The notes under the pieces are model-generated. The model saw only the letters and a list, made by a program, of their open reading frames with translations. It did not search any database and was not told the origin of the DNA. A stretch of DNA of 64,000 bases from Adenanthera pavonina (lineage: Eukaryota; Streptophyta; Magnoliopsida; Fabales; Fabaceae), in assembly GCA_026686845.1 (NCBI GenBank), contig JAIVEN010000012.1, positions 7,132,501-7,196,500 on the forward strand. The letters run 5' to 3'. Numbering within the stretch: position 1 is the stretch's first letter; each line of letters opens with the position of its first letter. Positions 45,351-56,951 of this stretch are shown piece by piece. The translations under genes were made by a program, and so were the position numbers.

Positions 45351-47212
45351 TGTTGAAGCAAGAGTTTTGATGATTTTAAACCAACATTCAAGAGCTTGGA
45401 TTGAAGATATCAAAGGAGAACAAAGCTGTTCCAAGTGAAGTTTTTCTGAGTATTTGCTGATAGATCTCTTGTAGGATCTTTAGTTTTTGTTATGATTGGG
45501 TAAAAGGTTTTGATTTGAAGAAAAGATGTTTTCAAACCTTGATTATATGTTAAATCTTTAAATATTTGAAAAACACCAACAAACAGACGAAGGTTAAAAG
45601 TTTAAACTAAACTGTCAAGTTGGAAATTCGAACTTTGCCTTTGGAAATTCGAATTTCGAGCTAAAACTGATTAAGTCTGAAGAGATGGCTCTCTGTCAGA
45701 TGAATTTTGAGTTTTCAAAATTTGAATTTTCATCTAGTCTGAAAGAAGCCTTTCTGGTAAAAGACGAACTTCATAGTTTCAAAATTCGAATTTCAAGTAA
45801 AATGAAATTTGTGAAAACCAAAGAAATTCGTCTGAGACCATGATAAAATGCATCTGAAATCAAAATGAAAATGAGTTTGAAAAATGCTCTCTGACAGACG
45901 AATTTTGAGCTTCCAACATTCGAATTTTCATACAAGTCTGAAAGAAGCTTTTTGCAACAGACAAACTTTAAGTCTTCAAAATTCGAATTTCAGACAAAAC
46001 AAAACTTGAGAAAATAGAAGAAATTCGTCTGAAAATGTGTTAAAGTTCATCTGAGATCAAGAATGATTTATGTCTCAAAACTGCTCTCTGACAGACGAAC
46101 TTTGAACATTGAAATTCGAATTTCAGAAGCTAAGTTCTTGAGTCTGTTTAAGTGAAACATAGACATACGAATAACAAGAATTTGCAACATTCGAATGATG
46201 AAATAAGTCTGGAAAGAGTCTCTCTGACAGACGAATTTCACACCTTTAAAATTCGAATTTCGAAGAAAGTAAACTACTGTGTCTCTTTTAACGTTCAGTG
46301 AACAGACGAATTTTGGGATACCAAAATTCGAATTTCGAAGACACTGTAGCAAATTGAAAACACTGTTCACACTTAACTGAAAAACTTTCTTCTTGAAAAT
46401 TCGTATGTCACATTGTGAAAATGTTTTATAAGTTTCAAAATTCGAATTTCACTTCATGAACAGACGAACTTCGTGTTGTAACGTTGAAAACTTTAACCTT
46501 CGGTTCCTTCGAAATTCGTCTGTTGACCAACCAAAATTCGAATTTCAGTATGTCAGAAACATTAAATGCGGTTGGTAAACGGATAGTTTTTCAGAGTAAC
46601 CGTTGGATAACTTCCCCAACGGATAGATTTAGTCTCTAACGGATATTTGGGACCTAAATCTATAAATACAACATCATTTGAAGTTGTGGGTAATGAATCA
46701 AACTTGTATATACTGAATTTCTGCAAAATCTTCTTCTCAAAAGCTTTTACCCTCTCAACTTCTATACATACTCTTAAACTTTCATATCTACTCTTTTAAA
46801 GAGAGTTATTTCATTGTATTCAATCTACTCTTCATCTGGAAGATAGATTTACTTGTGAGGGGTATTCACAAGGGGATTGGGAAGCACATAGTAAAAGTGC
46901 TTGGAGAGTTTGAGAGAGCTCTGAAACAGAGCATACTCGTGTACTGTGGCCTTAGCAAGAAGCCCATTGAAATTCTTGCTGTATAGTGGACAAATCTCAA
47001 GAGGTGTCTTGGGGACTGGATGTAGGTCAAGTGAAAAGACCGAACCAGGATAAATTACTGAGTCTTCTTCTCCCTATCTTTACTTTTCAGCTTGCTCTGT
47101 TTTTACACGTTATTTTCTTTATACTGTGATATCTTCACTTACTTCACCTTGTGCAGAAAATTTTCAATCTTCCCAATTCACCCCCCCTCTTGGGAAGTCA
47201 GCCTTGCTAACA
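45351..47212 (+). repeat. Solo LTR I (1862 bp, double-unit type)
   Basis: TGTTGAAGCAAGAG to CCTTGCTAACA, flanked by a perfect cgaag (45346-45350 and 47213-47217), with nothing internal. It has two ~198-bp units and TATAAATA at 46661-46668. It is the closest relative of the LTRs of element B in this window. Confidence 0.95.
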
Positions 47213-47217
47213 CGAAG

Positions 47218-48113
47218 TTCGTCTGTCATGAAGTGAAATTCGAATTTTGATATTAGGAAAATGTTTCTGTGTTGTGACATATGAATTTTCAAGTGGAAAG
47301 TTTTTCTGTTAAGTGTGAACAGTATTTTCAATTTGCTACAATGCCTTCAAAATTCGTCTGTCCGTAGCTGGTCTGTAAGGCATTGTAGTTCATGTGATTC
47401 AAAGTTAGAATTTTCAAATGTCAAAGTTCATCTGTCAGAGAGACCTCTTTTCAGACTAACTTCAAAATTTGAATTTATAAATATTGTCATTCATATGTCA
47501 ACATATCACTTTAACAGACTCACAAGCTTAGTTTCTAAAATTCGAATTTTCATGTTCAAAGTTCATCTAACAATAAGCAATTTTGAAATCCAATCTAAAC
47601 TTAGTTTCAGATGAACTTTGACATAATTTCAGACGAATTTCTTTAGTTTTCATAAGTTTCATTTTGTCTGAAATTCAAATTTTCAAAACTCAAAGTTCGT
47701 TTGTTGCTTAAAGCTCCTTTCAGACACTTATCAAAATTCGAATTTTCCCAAGTCAAAATTCGTCCGTCAGAGAGGCATCTCTTCAGACTTGTTCAGTTTC
47801 AGTACGAAATTTGAATTTCCAAGGCCAAAATTCGAACTTTCACTATGACAGATTGGTATTAACCTTTCAAATTTCGTCTGTTGGTAGGTGTTTCTCAAAT
47901 ATTCCATGATTTAACATAGAATCAAGGTTTTAAAACATCTTTTCACCAAATCAAAGTCTTTTACTCAAATAAAACACTATTAAACATCCTACATTAAACT
48001 TTGCACAGATTTATCCAGAATTTCTTCACTTGAAACCTTTTGGGCACCTTTGATATCTTTATTCTAAGCTCTTGAAGGTTGATTTGGAATCATCAAAACT
48101 TCTTGATTTAACA
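47218..48113 (-). repeat. Solo LTR H, right part
   Basis: Continues H after LTR I; ends ATCATCAAAACTTCTTGATTTAACA at 48113 and is followed by atgac. Confidence 0.92.
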
Positions 48114-48118
48114 ATGAC

Positions 48119-48685
48119 TAGCTAAGTTATAAATCTATAAATAGAACTTCATTTGAAGTTGTGAGTAATGAATTTTAGTCTGTCTTTACCAAAGCTCTGC
48201 TGAATTTATTAGACAAAGGTTTTGCACCCACACATTGTATTTATTGTGCCATAACTTTCATATCTACTCTATTCTAGAGAGTTTTGATTTTGTGTAAAAT
48301 CTTTTCTTCATCTGAAAGGAAGATTCTTTGTGAGGGGAATCATAAAGGATATTGGGATATACTTGTAAGAAAGTGTGGAGAGATACTTTTAGTGTTCTTA
48401 GAATAGAGCACGTTAATTGTACTATGACACTGTAAAGAGCCTACTGAATCCTTGTAGATAGTAGAAAATCTCCAGTAATGGCTTGAGAACTAGACATAGT
48501 TCAAGTGGATTGGACCAAACCAAGATAAATCTCTGAGTTTTTTGCTCTCCTTATCTTTTCTACATTCGTATTCATTATACTCTATTTTTCTACAAACTTT
48601 TGCTTTCACTATTATACTTTAGTTTTTATAGAAAAATTTGATACTGCCCAATTCACCCTTTCTTGGTAAGCCAACATTCATAACA
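48119..48685 (+). repeat. 5' LTR of element G, right part
   Basis: Starts just before the TATA box (TATAAATA at about 48135-48142) and ends CATTCATAACA before the primer site. Together with 43703-44608 it gives about 1473 bp. Confidence 0.8.
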
Positions 48686-48687
48686 AG

Positions 48688-48699
48688 TAGTATCAAAGC
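48688..48699 (+). other. Primer binding site of element G, decayed
   Basis: TAGTATCAAAGC, two mismatches to TGGTATCAGAGC, two bases after the LTR end. Confidence 0.8.
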
Positions 48700-48740
48700 T
48701 AGGATTCCTAACTGAAGGATTTAACCATTCAAGAGAACTC

Positions 48741-50166
48741 GTGGCTGGCTTTGGAGAAAGTATACTTCCAGAGGGCAACAATACTAACAGACCTCCAGGT
48801 TTCAATGGAAACTACTATAGATACTGGAAGATAAGGATACAAATATATCTTTAATCCATAAACCTAGTGATCTGGTCAGTTATCAAGAAAGGTAACTTTG
48901 TACCAATGAAGTTACAAGACAATGGCACATATAAAGATAAGCCTGAAGAAGAATGGAATGATGAAGACAAAAGAAGAGTTTTGCTAAACTTCAAGGTAAA
49001 ACATTGCCTGGTTAGTACTCTAAACTAAGATAAATTCTACAAAGTTTCCAATTTTACACAATCAAGAGGATGTGGGATACTCTGAAGATTACACATGAAG
49101 GGATCACTAGAGTGATAAAGAACAAATTAAATACCTACATTGGTGAATACGAGTGCTTCAAAATAAAGGAGGAGGAAGCATAAAAGATCTTCAAAAGAGG
49201 TTCATCCTTATCGTGAACCAACTAAAAATCCTTGGGAAAGAATACTCTCTCAACTTGAGAAAGTTAGAAAAATTCTCAAAGCCTTACCCATTAAATGGCA
49301 ACAAATGTGACAACCTTAGAAGAAGCTAAACGAGAATTAATGACATATGTCACAACTCTCTTTAGAAGCCTTGAAGAATATGAGAGGAGGTTTAAAGCTC
49401 TTAAAGAATCTTCATCTTCTAAAAAGAAAAAGAAAATTCTGGCACTTAGGGTAGAATCAGAAGATAATGATGATTTTGAAGAAGATGCTAAGCTAGATGA
49501 AGAAATAATAGCTATGCTGGAAAGATAATTCAGAAAAATGTATGGAAAGAAGAAATGCATAAAGTTCATGAAGAAAGATAGAGCCACCAGCAGTATGAAA
49601 GAAAATAAAGACTTCATCATATGTTATGAATGTTAGAAACCTGAACACATTAAATAGGAGTACCCTCAGCTAGCGACGATGCAGGGAAACGACAAGAAGT
49701 CTAGCAAAGGAAAAAAGAAGAAAGCCTTCGTGACATCCATATGGGGAGATAGCTCATATGACAAGGATGCAGCAGAAGATGATAAAATTGTCAATCTATG
49801 CTTAATGGCACAAGAGGCTACAAAAGAAGAGAAGAATCATAACCAAGATAGTGATAGTGACTTTGAGGTAAATGATTCTAAGTCTTCCTGTAATGAACTA
49901 CATGATGCATTCAATGATTTAATGACTGAATTTGTCAAAGTGTCTAAATAGTTGCATGAAGCTAAAAAGAAAGTACACAAACATGAAAATGAATCTCATG
50001 CATTCTTCACTGCCTCACAACCTTCTCCTTCCACCACTTTTGTGTGTACCTCATGCATTGAGTTAAGAGATAATAATGATTATTTCCATAAGACTCTAAC
50101 TAGATCCGCTAGAGGTTGTTAAGATATGCAAAAAGTGTTACTGGGAAAATAAATAGCAAGTCAAAG
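48741..50166 (+). pseudogene. gag: gag of element G, start codon lost, broken
   Basis: The family start MAGFGES is present as GTG GCT GGC (48741), so the ATG has mutated. Pieces follow in several frames: a damaged capsid region, VNQLKILGKEYS (near 49220), YVTTLFRSLEEYERRFKAL (49350), a first knuckle with a stop in place of its second Cys codon and the final Cys replaced (49625-49665), and a Lys/Asp-rich middle (49679-49951). Reading stops near 50166, where sequence jumps to late integrase. The second knuckle is deleted. Confidence 0.82.
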
Positions 50167-52277
50167 CAATGGCTCGTGCAATGCTGAATGAAAAAGGATT
50201 GCTAAAGTGCTTCTAGGCTGATACAGCAAGCACAACATGCTACCAAATGAACAAAGCCCACATCAAACCCATTCTTCGCAAAACTTGATACGAGTTGTAC
50301 AAGGGAAAGAAGCCCAACATTTTTCATCTTCATGTTTTTGGATGCATTTGCTATGTCCACAACAACACCAAAGATAATTTGGGTAAGTTTGATATCAAAT
50401 CAGATGAAGGTATATTTCTTAGCTACTCAAATAGGAGTAAAGCATATAGAGTATTTAATAAGAATTCTAAGACCATAGAAGAATCTATGCATGTAGTATT
50501 TATTGAAAATGAAACTATTTCTAAACCTTCAAAAATATCAAAATTTATTGTTGTAGAGGAAGATATTTAGGAGGAAGATCTTGAATTAAAAGATAATAAA
50601 GTAATTTCTCAAGAATTTCCTAGAGCTTGAAGATATTAAAGGAGTCATCCTATTGATCAAGTAATTGGAGATATTCAAGAGAATCTTAAAATGATAAGAC
50701 ATTTTAGGGATCAAATAAACAATTGTGCATTCACTTCTCAAATTCAACCTAAGTGTATTGATGAAGCATTAAATAATGAATACTAAACAATAGCTATGCA
50801 AGAAGAACCAAATTAGTTTGAGAGGAATCAAGTTTGAGACTTAGTGTCAAGGCCCAACGATCATCCAATTATTGAAACGAAAAAGGTGTTTAAAAACAAA
50901 CTTGATGAATCTAGAATAATAATTAGAAACAAAACCAGGCTGGTGACTAAAGGATATAATCAAGAAAAAGGTATAGATTATGAGAAAACTTTTGCTTTAG
51001 TTGCAAGATTGGAAGCAATAAGAATTCTCTTAGCCTATGATTGTATAAAAAACATTAAGCTATATCAAATGGATGTAAAATGTACTTTTCTGAATAGTTA
51101 TATTATGGACAAAGTTTATGTTGATCAACATCCAAGTTTTGAGAACTCAACAAAACCCAATCATGTATATAAATTGAAGAACACTCTTTATGGATTAAAA
51201 TAAATACCTAGAGCATGGTATAAAAGATTAAGTAACTTCCTAATTGAAAAGGATTCAATAAAGGCAAAGTTGATACAACTCATTTTACTAAAAAGAAAAA
51301 CAAAGATCTACGTGTTGTACAAATTTATATTGATGATATTATATTTAATGCTATTAATAAATCCTTGTGGAAGGATTTTTCTAAGTTACTATAGAGTGAA
51401 TTTGAGATGTCAATGATGGGAGAACTCAACTTCTTCCTTGGATTGCAAATCAAACAATGTGATGATGGCATCTTCCTGAATCAATCAAAATACCTAAAAG
51501 AGTTGTTTAAGAAATTTGGGATGGAAAATGCTAAATCAATAGGAACTCATATAGCCACTGCTATAAAGTTTTATATGGATGAAAAAGGAAAACCATTTGA
51601 CATAATTTAATATAGAAAAATGATTGGTTCCCTACTATACCTAACGGCTAGTAGACCTGATATCATGTTCAGTGTCTACATATATGCAAGGTTCCAATCA
51701 TGTCTTAAAGAGTCACATGTAATAGCTATAAAGAGAATATTCGAATATCTACTTGGAACATCACGGATGGAACTTTGGTATCCAAAGGGCAATGGAGAAG
51801 AGCTTGTTGGTTATACTGATGCTAACTTTGCAAGATCTAAGACCAACAAAAAAAGAACAGGTAGTACATGCCAATTTCTTGGAGGATCCCTAGTCTCATA
51901 GTTCAACAAAAAGCAAAATAGTATGGCTCTCTCCATTGTAGAAGCTGAATATGTAGATGCTGGAAGTTGCTGTGTTCAAATCCTTTGGATGAAGTAGCAA
52001 CTGGAAGATCTTGAAATTGAGATGAAAGAAATTCCTATCAAATTTGATAATCTCAGTGCCACTAACATCACAAAGAATCCAATGATGTATTCAAGGATGA
52101 AGCACATTGAAATTTGACACCATTTCATAAGGGATCATATTTTAAAAAGAGACATTATACTAGAATTTGTATCTACAGAAGATCAGCTTGTAGACATTTT
52201 GATCAAACAACTTCTAGAGGATAGATATGGAAAAATAAAAAAAAGAATTAGGAATGATTAATTCTAATGAGTTGTAA
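50167..52277 (+). pseudogene. pol: pol of element G, lacking protease and most of integrase, broken
   Basis: It starts abruptly at MARAMLNEKG, just after the integrase catalytic Glu in intact copies. Protease, the zinc site and the D,D,E core are deleted. The remaining parts are the integrase tail (KPNIFHLHVFGC, 50295), RT (50844-51203, with DVKCTFLNSYIMDKVYVDQ) and its later half (MSMMGELNFFLGLQIKQ, 51407), and RNase H (51620-51901). The expected ending is NSNEL and TAA at 52275. Stops and shifts lie throughout. The YVDD box has become YIDD. Confidence 0.85.
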
Positions 52278-52964
52278 GCAAATTTCTAGCTCAATCTCTT
52301 TATTTTCTAAATAAAAGTGTTAGATCATATACTAACTTAAGCATCAAAGTATACATAAAGTGTTTTGCAAATACTCCTCATGAGCTTATAGGATAATAGA
52401 TAAATATAATGGAGTATTTCAGACTTAGTTAAGCAATATCTGCTGAAGAAATATCAAAATTTGAATGTTCAGCAGTTAGTTGTAAGATCTACCCCCCAAA
52501 ATTTGCATTTTGACTGCTAGTAGACAAATTTTCAGGCTTTATCTAGCTTATTAAATGACTTTGCATGGTTAAAATTAGAACTTTAATATTAAACAATCGT
52601 ATTTAAGTGCTTCACATGTTGTACTAGTGTTTTAGTCTACTCGAAATTCATTTGTTGTTTAATTGAAATTTGAATTTTGATTATTGGTATATGTGTTTGC
52701 TTTATTTGTATGGACAACATTCAAATTTTGATGACTCAATATTTGCATTTCAGACATTTCTTCACAAAGTCTCAAAATACAAATTTGAATCCCAACATTC
52801 GTTTATTGGACCTCATATAAATGCATGTCTTCAATTGAAGATTTCAAAATTCAAACTTTGAGGACACAAAGTTCATTTGTTGAAACATCTATTAAACATA
52901 CATCTCTGACAGTTGAATTTTAAGAATGACATTCGACTGTTGAATAAGTCCTTCATATGTTAAG
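52278..52964 (+). other. Degenerate pol-ORF3 spacer of element G
   Basis: No gene. Weak AAATTTGAATTTT-type words replace most TTCGAA palindromes, as expected after loss of CpG. The right edge is set where TGTAACAAC begins. Confidence 0.5.
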
Positions 52965-54406
52965 TGTAACAACTTAATTATAGAGCACATTATCCATGTA
53001 TTGAATTTTATTATGCTTCATAGAATATGTTTATAAGCTTGAATCACATGATATATTAAGATATAAAATTTTCTTTCCCCGAGTTACTATTCATTTGGTA
53101 AACCCATTTTCCCAAGCAAAATTTGAAAATTCATAACTAATTATAAAAAATTATATCAAAGTGATTCAAATCTCAAAAATACCTTTAAATCTCATCTACA
53201 TGAGAAAAAAATGAAATAGCATTTTAGGCGTACCAATTAGTATAGTTTATTACGAAATCCACTGTTCAAATGATCATTTTTCTCTTTTCCAGGATTTTGG
53301 CCATAAATTTAAAAATTCATATTTCATTCTATATTGAGCCCAAATCATGTGTTCTTTAGGTCCTTGAAAAGCTCTATATGTCTATTTTGCAGTAGTATTT
53401 TTTTTGTATATTTATTCAGCCTAAATAAGGTACTGCATCAATTTGAATTACTAAGGATCATAATATCACTTTTACTAAAACAGTCTTGGAAAAATTTGTA
53501 TATCTCTCATTGTATAGCTCTAATTGAACTTAAACTAGTGACATATTAGACCCAAAACATAGATATTTTTCGTAAATATAAACCACTAAATTTTGAGTTA
53601 TGTATGATTTTGTATCACTTTTCAAATAAAAGTAATATTTATCGTAACAATCACAGTTCTCACAACATTATCAAGTTTTGACCCTTAAATTCAAAAATAT
53701 ACTATATATTGTACACATGCCCAATTCAAATGTTCTTTAGCTTGTTGGAAAGCCCTATTTGTCTAGGTTCTGACTTATAAAGCAATATTATGCCTTAATG
53801 CAATTTGAATAAACAGTAACTTTATAACAAGGACATGTTTAGAATAGTCATCTTTCATCATATCATGACAAAAACATTCCTATATATCACATACTTTACT
53901 AAAACTTGTTCATAACATATCCATAACATCTTAAGAGTCTCAAAAGAACATAATGGCAAATAAAGACATCCTTACAAAGGCACATATGATTTTACATAAA
54001 TGTCATAGTGATACATTAAAATGTATACAAATTGCTTAATAGGCATGCTTCTTTATTATCTTCATTTCTCTTGCCTTTCCTTGAATTCCTCTAATGCTAT
54101 AACTTGAACCTAACATTTGTGATGTTTGAGGGGATGAGATTGGAATAATCTCAATATTTCATGCAATTATGTTAATCATTTCACAAAAACAACTTACATT
54201 TAATCACACTTAATCACATAATTCAATAAAATGTCATATTAGTCATAGAAATTTTGATAGTATAACAGCTTAAAAAATGGATCTCCCAGGGAACAAGACC
54301 CCTTATTTTGCAACCAAAACTAATCACAGAAAATCACAACCACAATATGGCATCATATTACATCATAGATATAAAATTAAAGAACGTAAAGCATTGTAGT
54401 AAACTT
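52965..54406 (-). repeat. Gypsy-type LTR-like remnant, related to 9654-14632
   Basis: Begins TGTAACAACTTAATT. It shares with the 9.7-14 kb region the words TAAGCTTGAATCACATGAT, ACTATTCATTTGGTAA, and a stretch near 54285 with CAAGACCCCTTATTTT followed by CACAATATGGCA. No coding. Orientation is inferred from that relation and is uncertain. Confidence 0.5.
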
Positions 54407-55245
54407 TGTTGGAGATTGTGCCTTAGGTTAATCATTAAATTATAAACATTCTACTTTATTATGAAAAAAGAAGGTGTTTTTTCTTTTATTACATTATTAT
54501 ATTATTTTTTTCTTTATAATAATATCCTTAGATAAATCATTTTATCCTAAACGTCACTAGTCAATCATCATTGTGGAAACAATAATGAACTAAGACTAGT
54601 ATGATTTTGACCGATAATTATGGGTTACTTATGTATGAAGATACAAATCAAAATCATAAGTACCTGTTAGAGAATAAGCACTAGATCGACCCATTATAAG
54701 ATAGTTTCATGGATCAAGTCATAAGCATATCTCACATATATAACTGTGTCACTGAGCCCTCAAACCTAAGATCACCATGGCTCCTTACATGGGGAACATT
54801 GTACTTTGACATGGTCAAAAGTTACCTTTAATTAGGAGATTATAAAGGCTATGATTGGGTATATGGAATTCATGTAGAGGAAGATAAATGGTCAAGATGG
54901 AATTTGTCTCACTAATTAATAGATAGATATATCTGGGCCTCTTGATGAGTGAGACTGAGAAATACATGGCTGTGCTCGAATAGAAGGGCTTCCATTTGTA
55001 CTGTCAGTTTGCTCAGAGATCGAGAAAGTGATGGTCGAATAAGATGAGGATAGCATTTCCATGCCTCATACTTGACCCACATATCATGAGACAAAAGGAA
55101 TGTGATAGGGTTATATGATAGGTTGTATCATATCACCGATTTCATATGATTTGGGTAGTTACAATGTCTTACTAGAGGCTATTTGTGACTTGTGGATACA
55201 ATATTGTTATTGGCCCACTACCAACATCATATGGGCCTACAGGAT
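54407..55245. repeat. LTR-like fragment beginning TGTTGGAGATTGTGCC, truncated
   Basis: Different in sequence from the Sirevirus LTRs and the gypsy-type repeat. The start TGTTGGAGATTGTGCC looks like the beginning of a copia-type LTR, but this rests on general likeness only. It is interrupted at 55246 by element K (aggat at 55241-55245). It has no gene; small frames at 54912 and 55115 are not supported. Confidence 0.4.
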
Positions 55246-56896
55246 TGTTGAATCAAGAAGTTTTGATGATTCCAAATCAACATTGAAGAGCTTGAATTGA
55301 AGATATCAAAGGAGCTCAAAGTGTCTCAAGTGAAGAAAATCTGAGTAATCATTGCTAGGATTGTTGTAGGATCTTTTGTTAGGGGTAAAAGACTTTGATT
55401 TGGTGGAAAAACATTTTAAAACCTTGATTTTATGTTAAATTATGAAATATTTGAAAAATACCCACCAACAGACGAAGTTTGAAAAGTTTACATTGAACTG
55501 TCATATGGGAAATTCGAACTTTGGCTTTGAAAATTCGAATTTCGAGCTAAAACTGAGTTAGTCTGAAGAGATGCCTTTCTGACAGATGAATTTTGATTAT
55601 TCAAAATTCAAATTTTCATAAGCATCTGAAAGAAGTTGTTGAGTAACAGACGAACTTCAGGTTTTGAACATTCAAATTTCAGACAAAATGAAATTTATGA
55701 AAACTGAAGAAATTCGTCTGAAACAATGTTAAATTTCATCTGAAATCATGATCATATTAAGTTTCAAAATTGCTCACTGACAGACGAACTTTGAACATGG
55801 AAATTCAAATTTCAGAAGCTAAAGTTGTGAGTCTGTTAAAATGACATGATGACATATGAAGGACAGTGTTTACAAATTCGAATGTTGAAGTAAGTCTGAA
55901 AAGAGGTCTCTCTGACAGACGAACTTCACTATTTGAAAATTCAAATTTCGAAGGAAATGAACTACTGTGCCTTTTGAGCCTGCTGCGGACAGATGAATTT
56001 TGAGGTTCCAAAATTCTAATTTCAAGGGCACTATAGCAAATTGAAAACACTGTTCACACTTAACAGAAAAACATTTCACTTGAAAATTCGTATGTCACAA
56101 CATGGAAACATTTTCTAAGTTTCAAAATTTGAATTTCAATTCATGAATAGATGAACTTCCGTATTTCAGCGTTGGAAGCTTTAACCTTCGATTCCTTCGA
56201 AACTCGTCAGTTGACCAACCAAAATTCGAATTTCAGTATGTCAGAAGCATTAAATGTGGTTGGTTGACGGATAGTTTTTCAGAGTAACCATTGGATAACT
56301 TCTCCAACGGATAGATTTTGTCTCTAACGGACATTTCAGACCTAAATCTATAAATATAACATAATTTGAAGTTGTGGGAAATGAATCAAACTTTGTATAC
56401 ACTGAAACTCTGCCAAATCTTCTACTCAAAGACTTTTACCCTCTTACTTCAATACTTGCACTTCAACTTTCATATTCACTCTATTCAAGATAGTTTCACT
56501 TTGTAAACAATCTAATCTTCATCTGGAAGATAGATTTACTTGTAAGGAGATATCATAAGGGTTGTAAAGCACATAGTGAAAGTGCTAAGAGTGATTGAGA
56601 GAGCTCTAGAAAACAGAGCATACACGTTGTACTGTGGCATTTGCAAGAAGCCCTTGAATTCTTGCAGTATAGTGGAAGATCTCAAGTGGAGACTTGGGGA
56701 CTAGACGTAGGTTAAGTGGAGAGACCGAACCAGGATAAATATCTGAGTTTTTCTTCTCCCTATCTTTTCTCTTTTAGCTTATTGCTTTATACTCTGTTTT
56801 TCAATATACCATGCTTTCTTCATCATTTTCACTTTATGCAGAAAATTTCTAATCTACCTAATTCACCCCCATCTTGGGAAGTCAGCCTAACTAACA
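55246..56896 (+). repeat. 5' LTR of element K (1651 bp, single-unit type)
   Basis: TGTTGAATCAAGAAG to CCTAACTAACA; TATAAATA at 56349-56356 preceded by AACGG words. It is close to the LTR of element A in length, ends and internal layout. Confidence 0.93.
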
Positions 56897-56898
56897 GG

Positions 56899-56910
56899 TG
56901 GTATCAGAGC
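56899..56910 (+). other. Primer binding site of element K
   Basis: TGGTATCAGAGC, exact match to the initiator tRNA-Met complement, two bases after the LTR end. Confidence 0.93.
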
Positions 56911-56951
56911 TCGGATTCCCAATCAAAGCATCTCACAGTCCGGGAATTAAG

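Larger units (their letters stand above)
43703..52964 (+). mobile_element. Old element G: 5' LTR with nested solo LTRs, decayed gag and pol
   Basis: The 5' LTR is in two parts (43703-44608 and 48119-48685) around solo LTRs H and I. Then come a primer site at 48688, gag from 48741, pol to 52277, and a degenerate spacer to about 52964, where gypsy-like DNA begins. ORF3 and the 3' LTR are absent from the window. The start codon is lost, a large internal deletion joins gag to late integrase, and stops are frequent. It is one of the oldest copies here. Confidence 0.85.
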
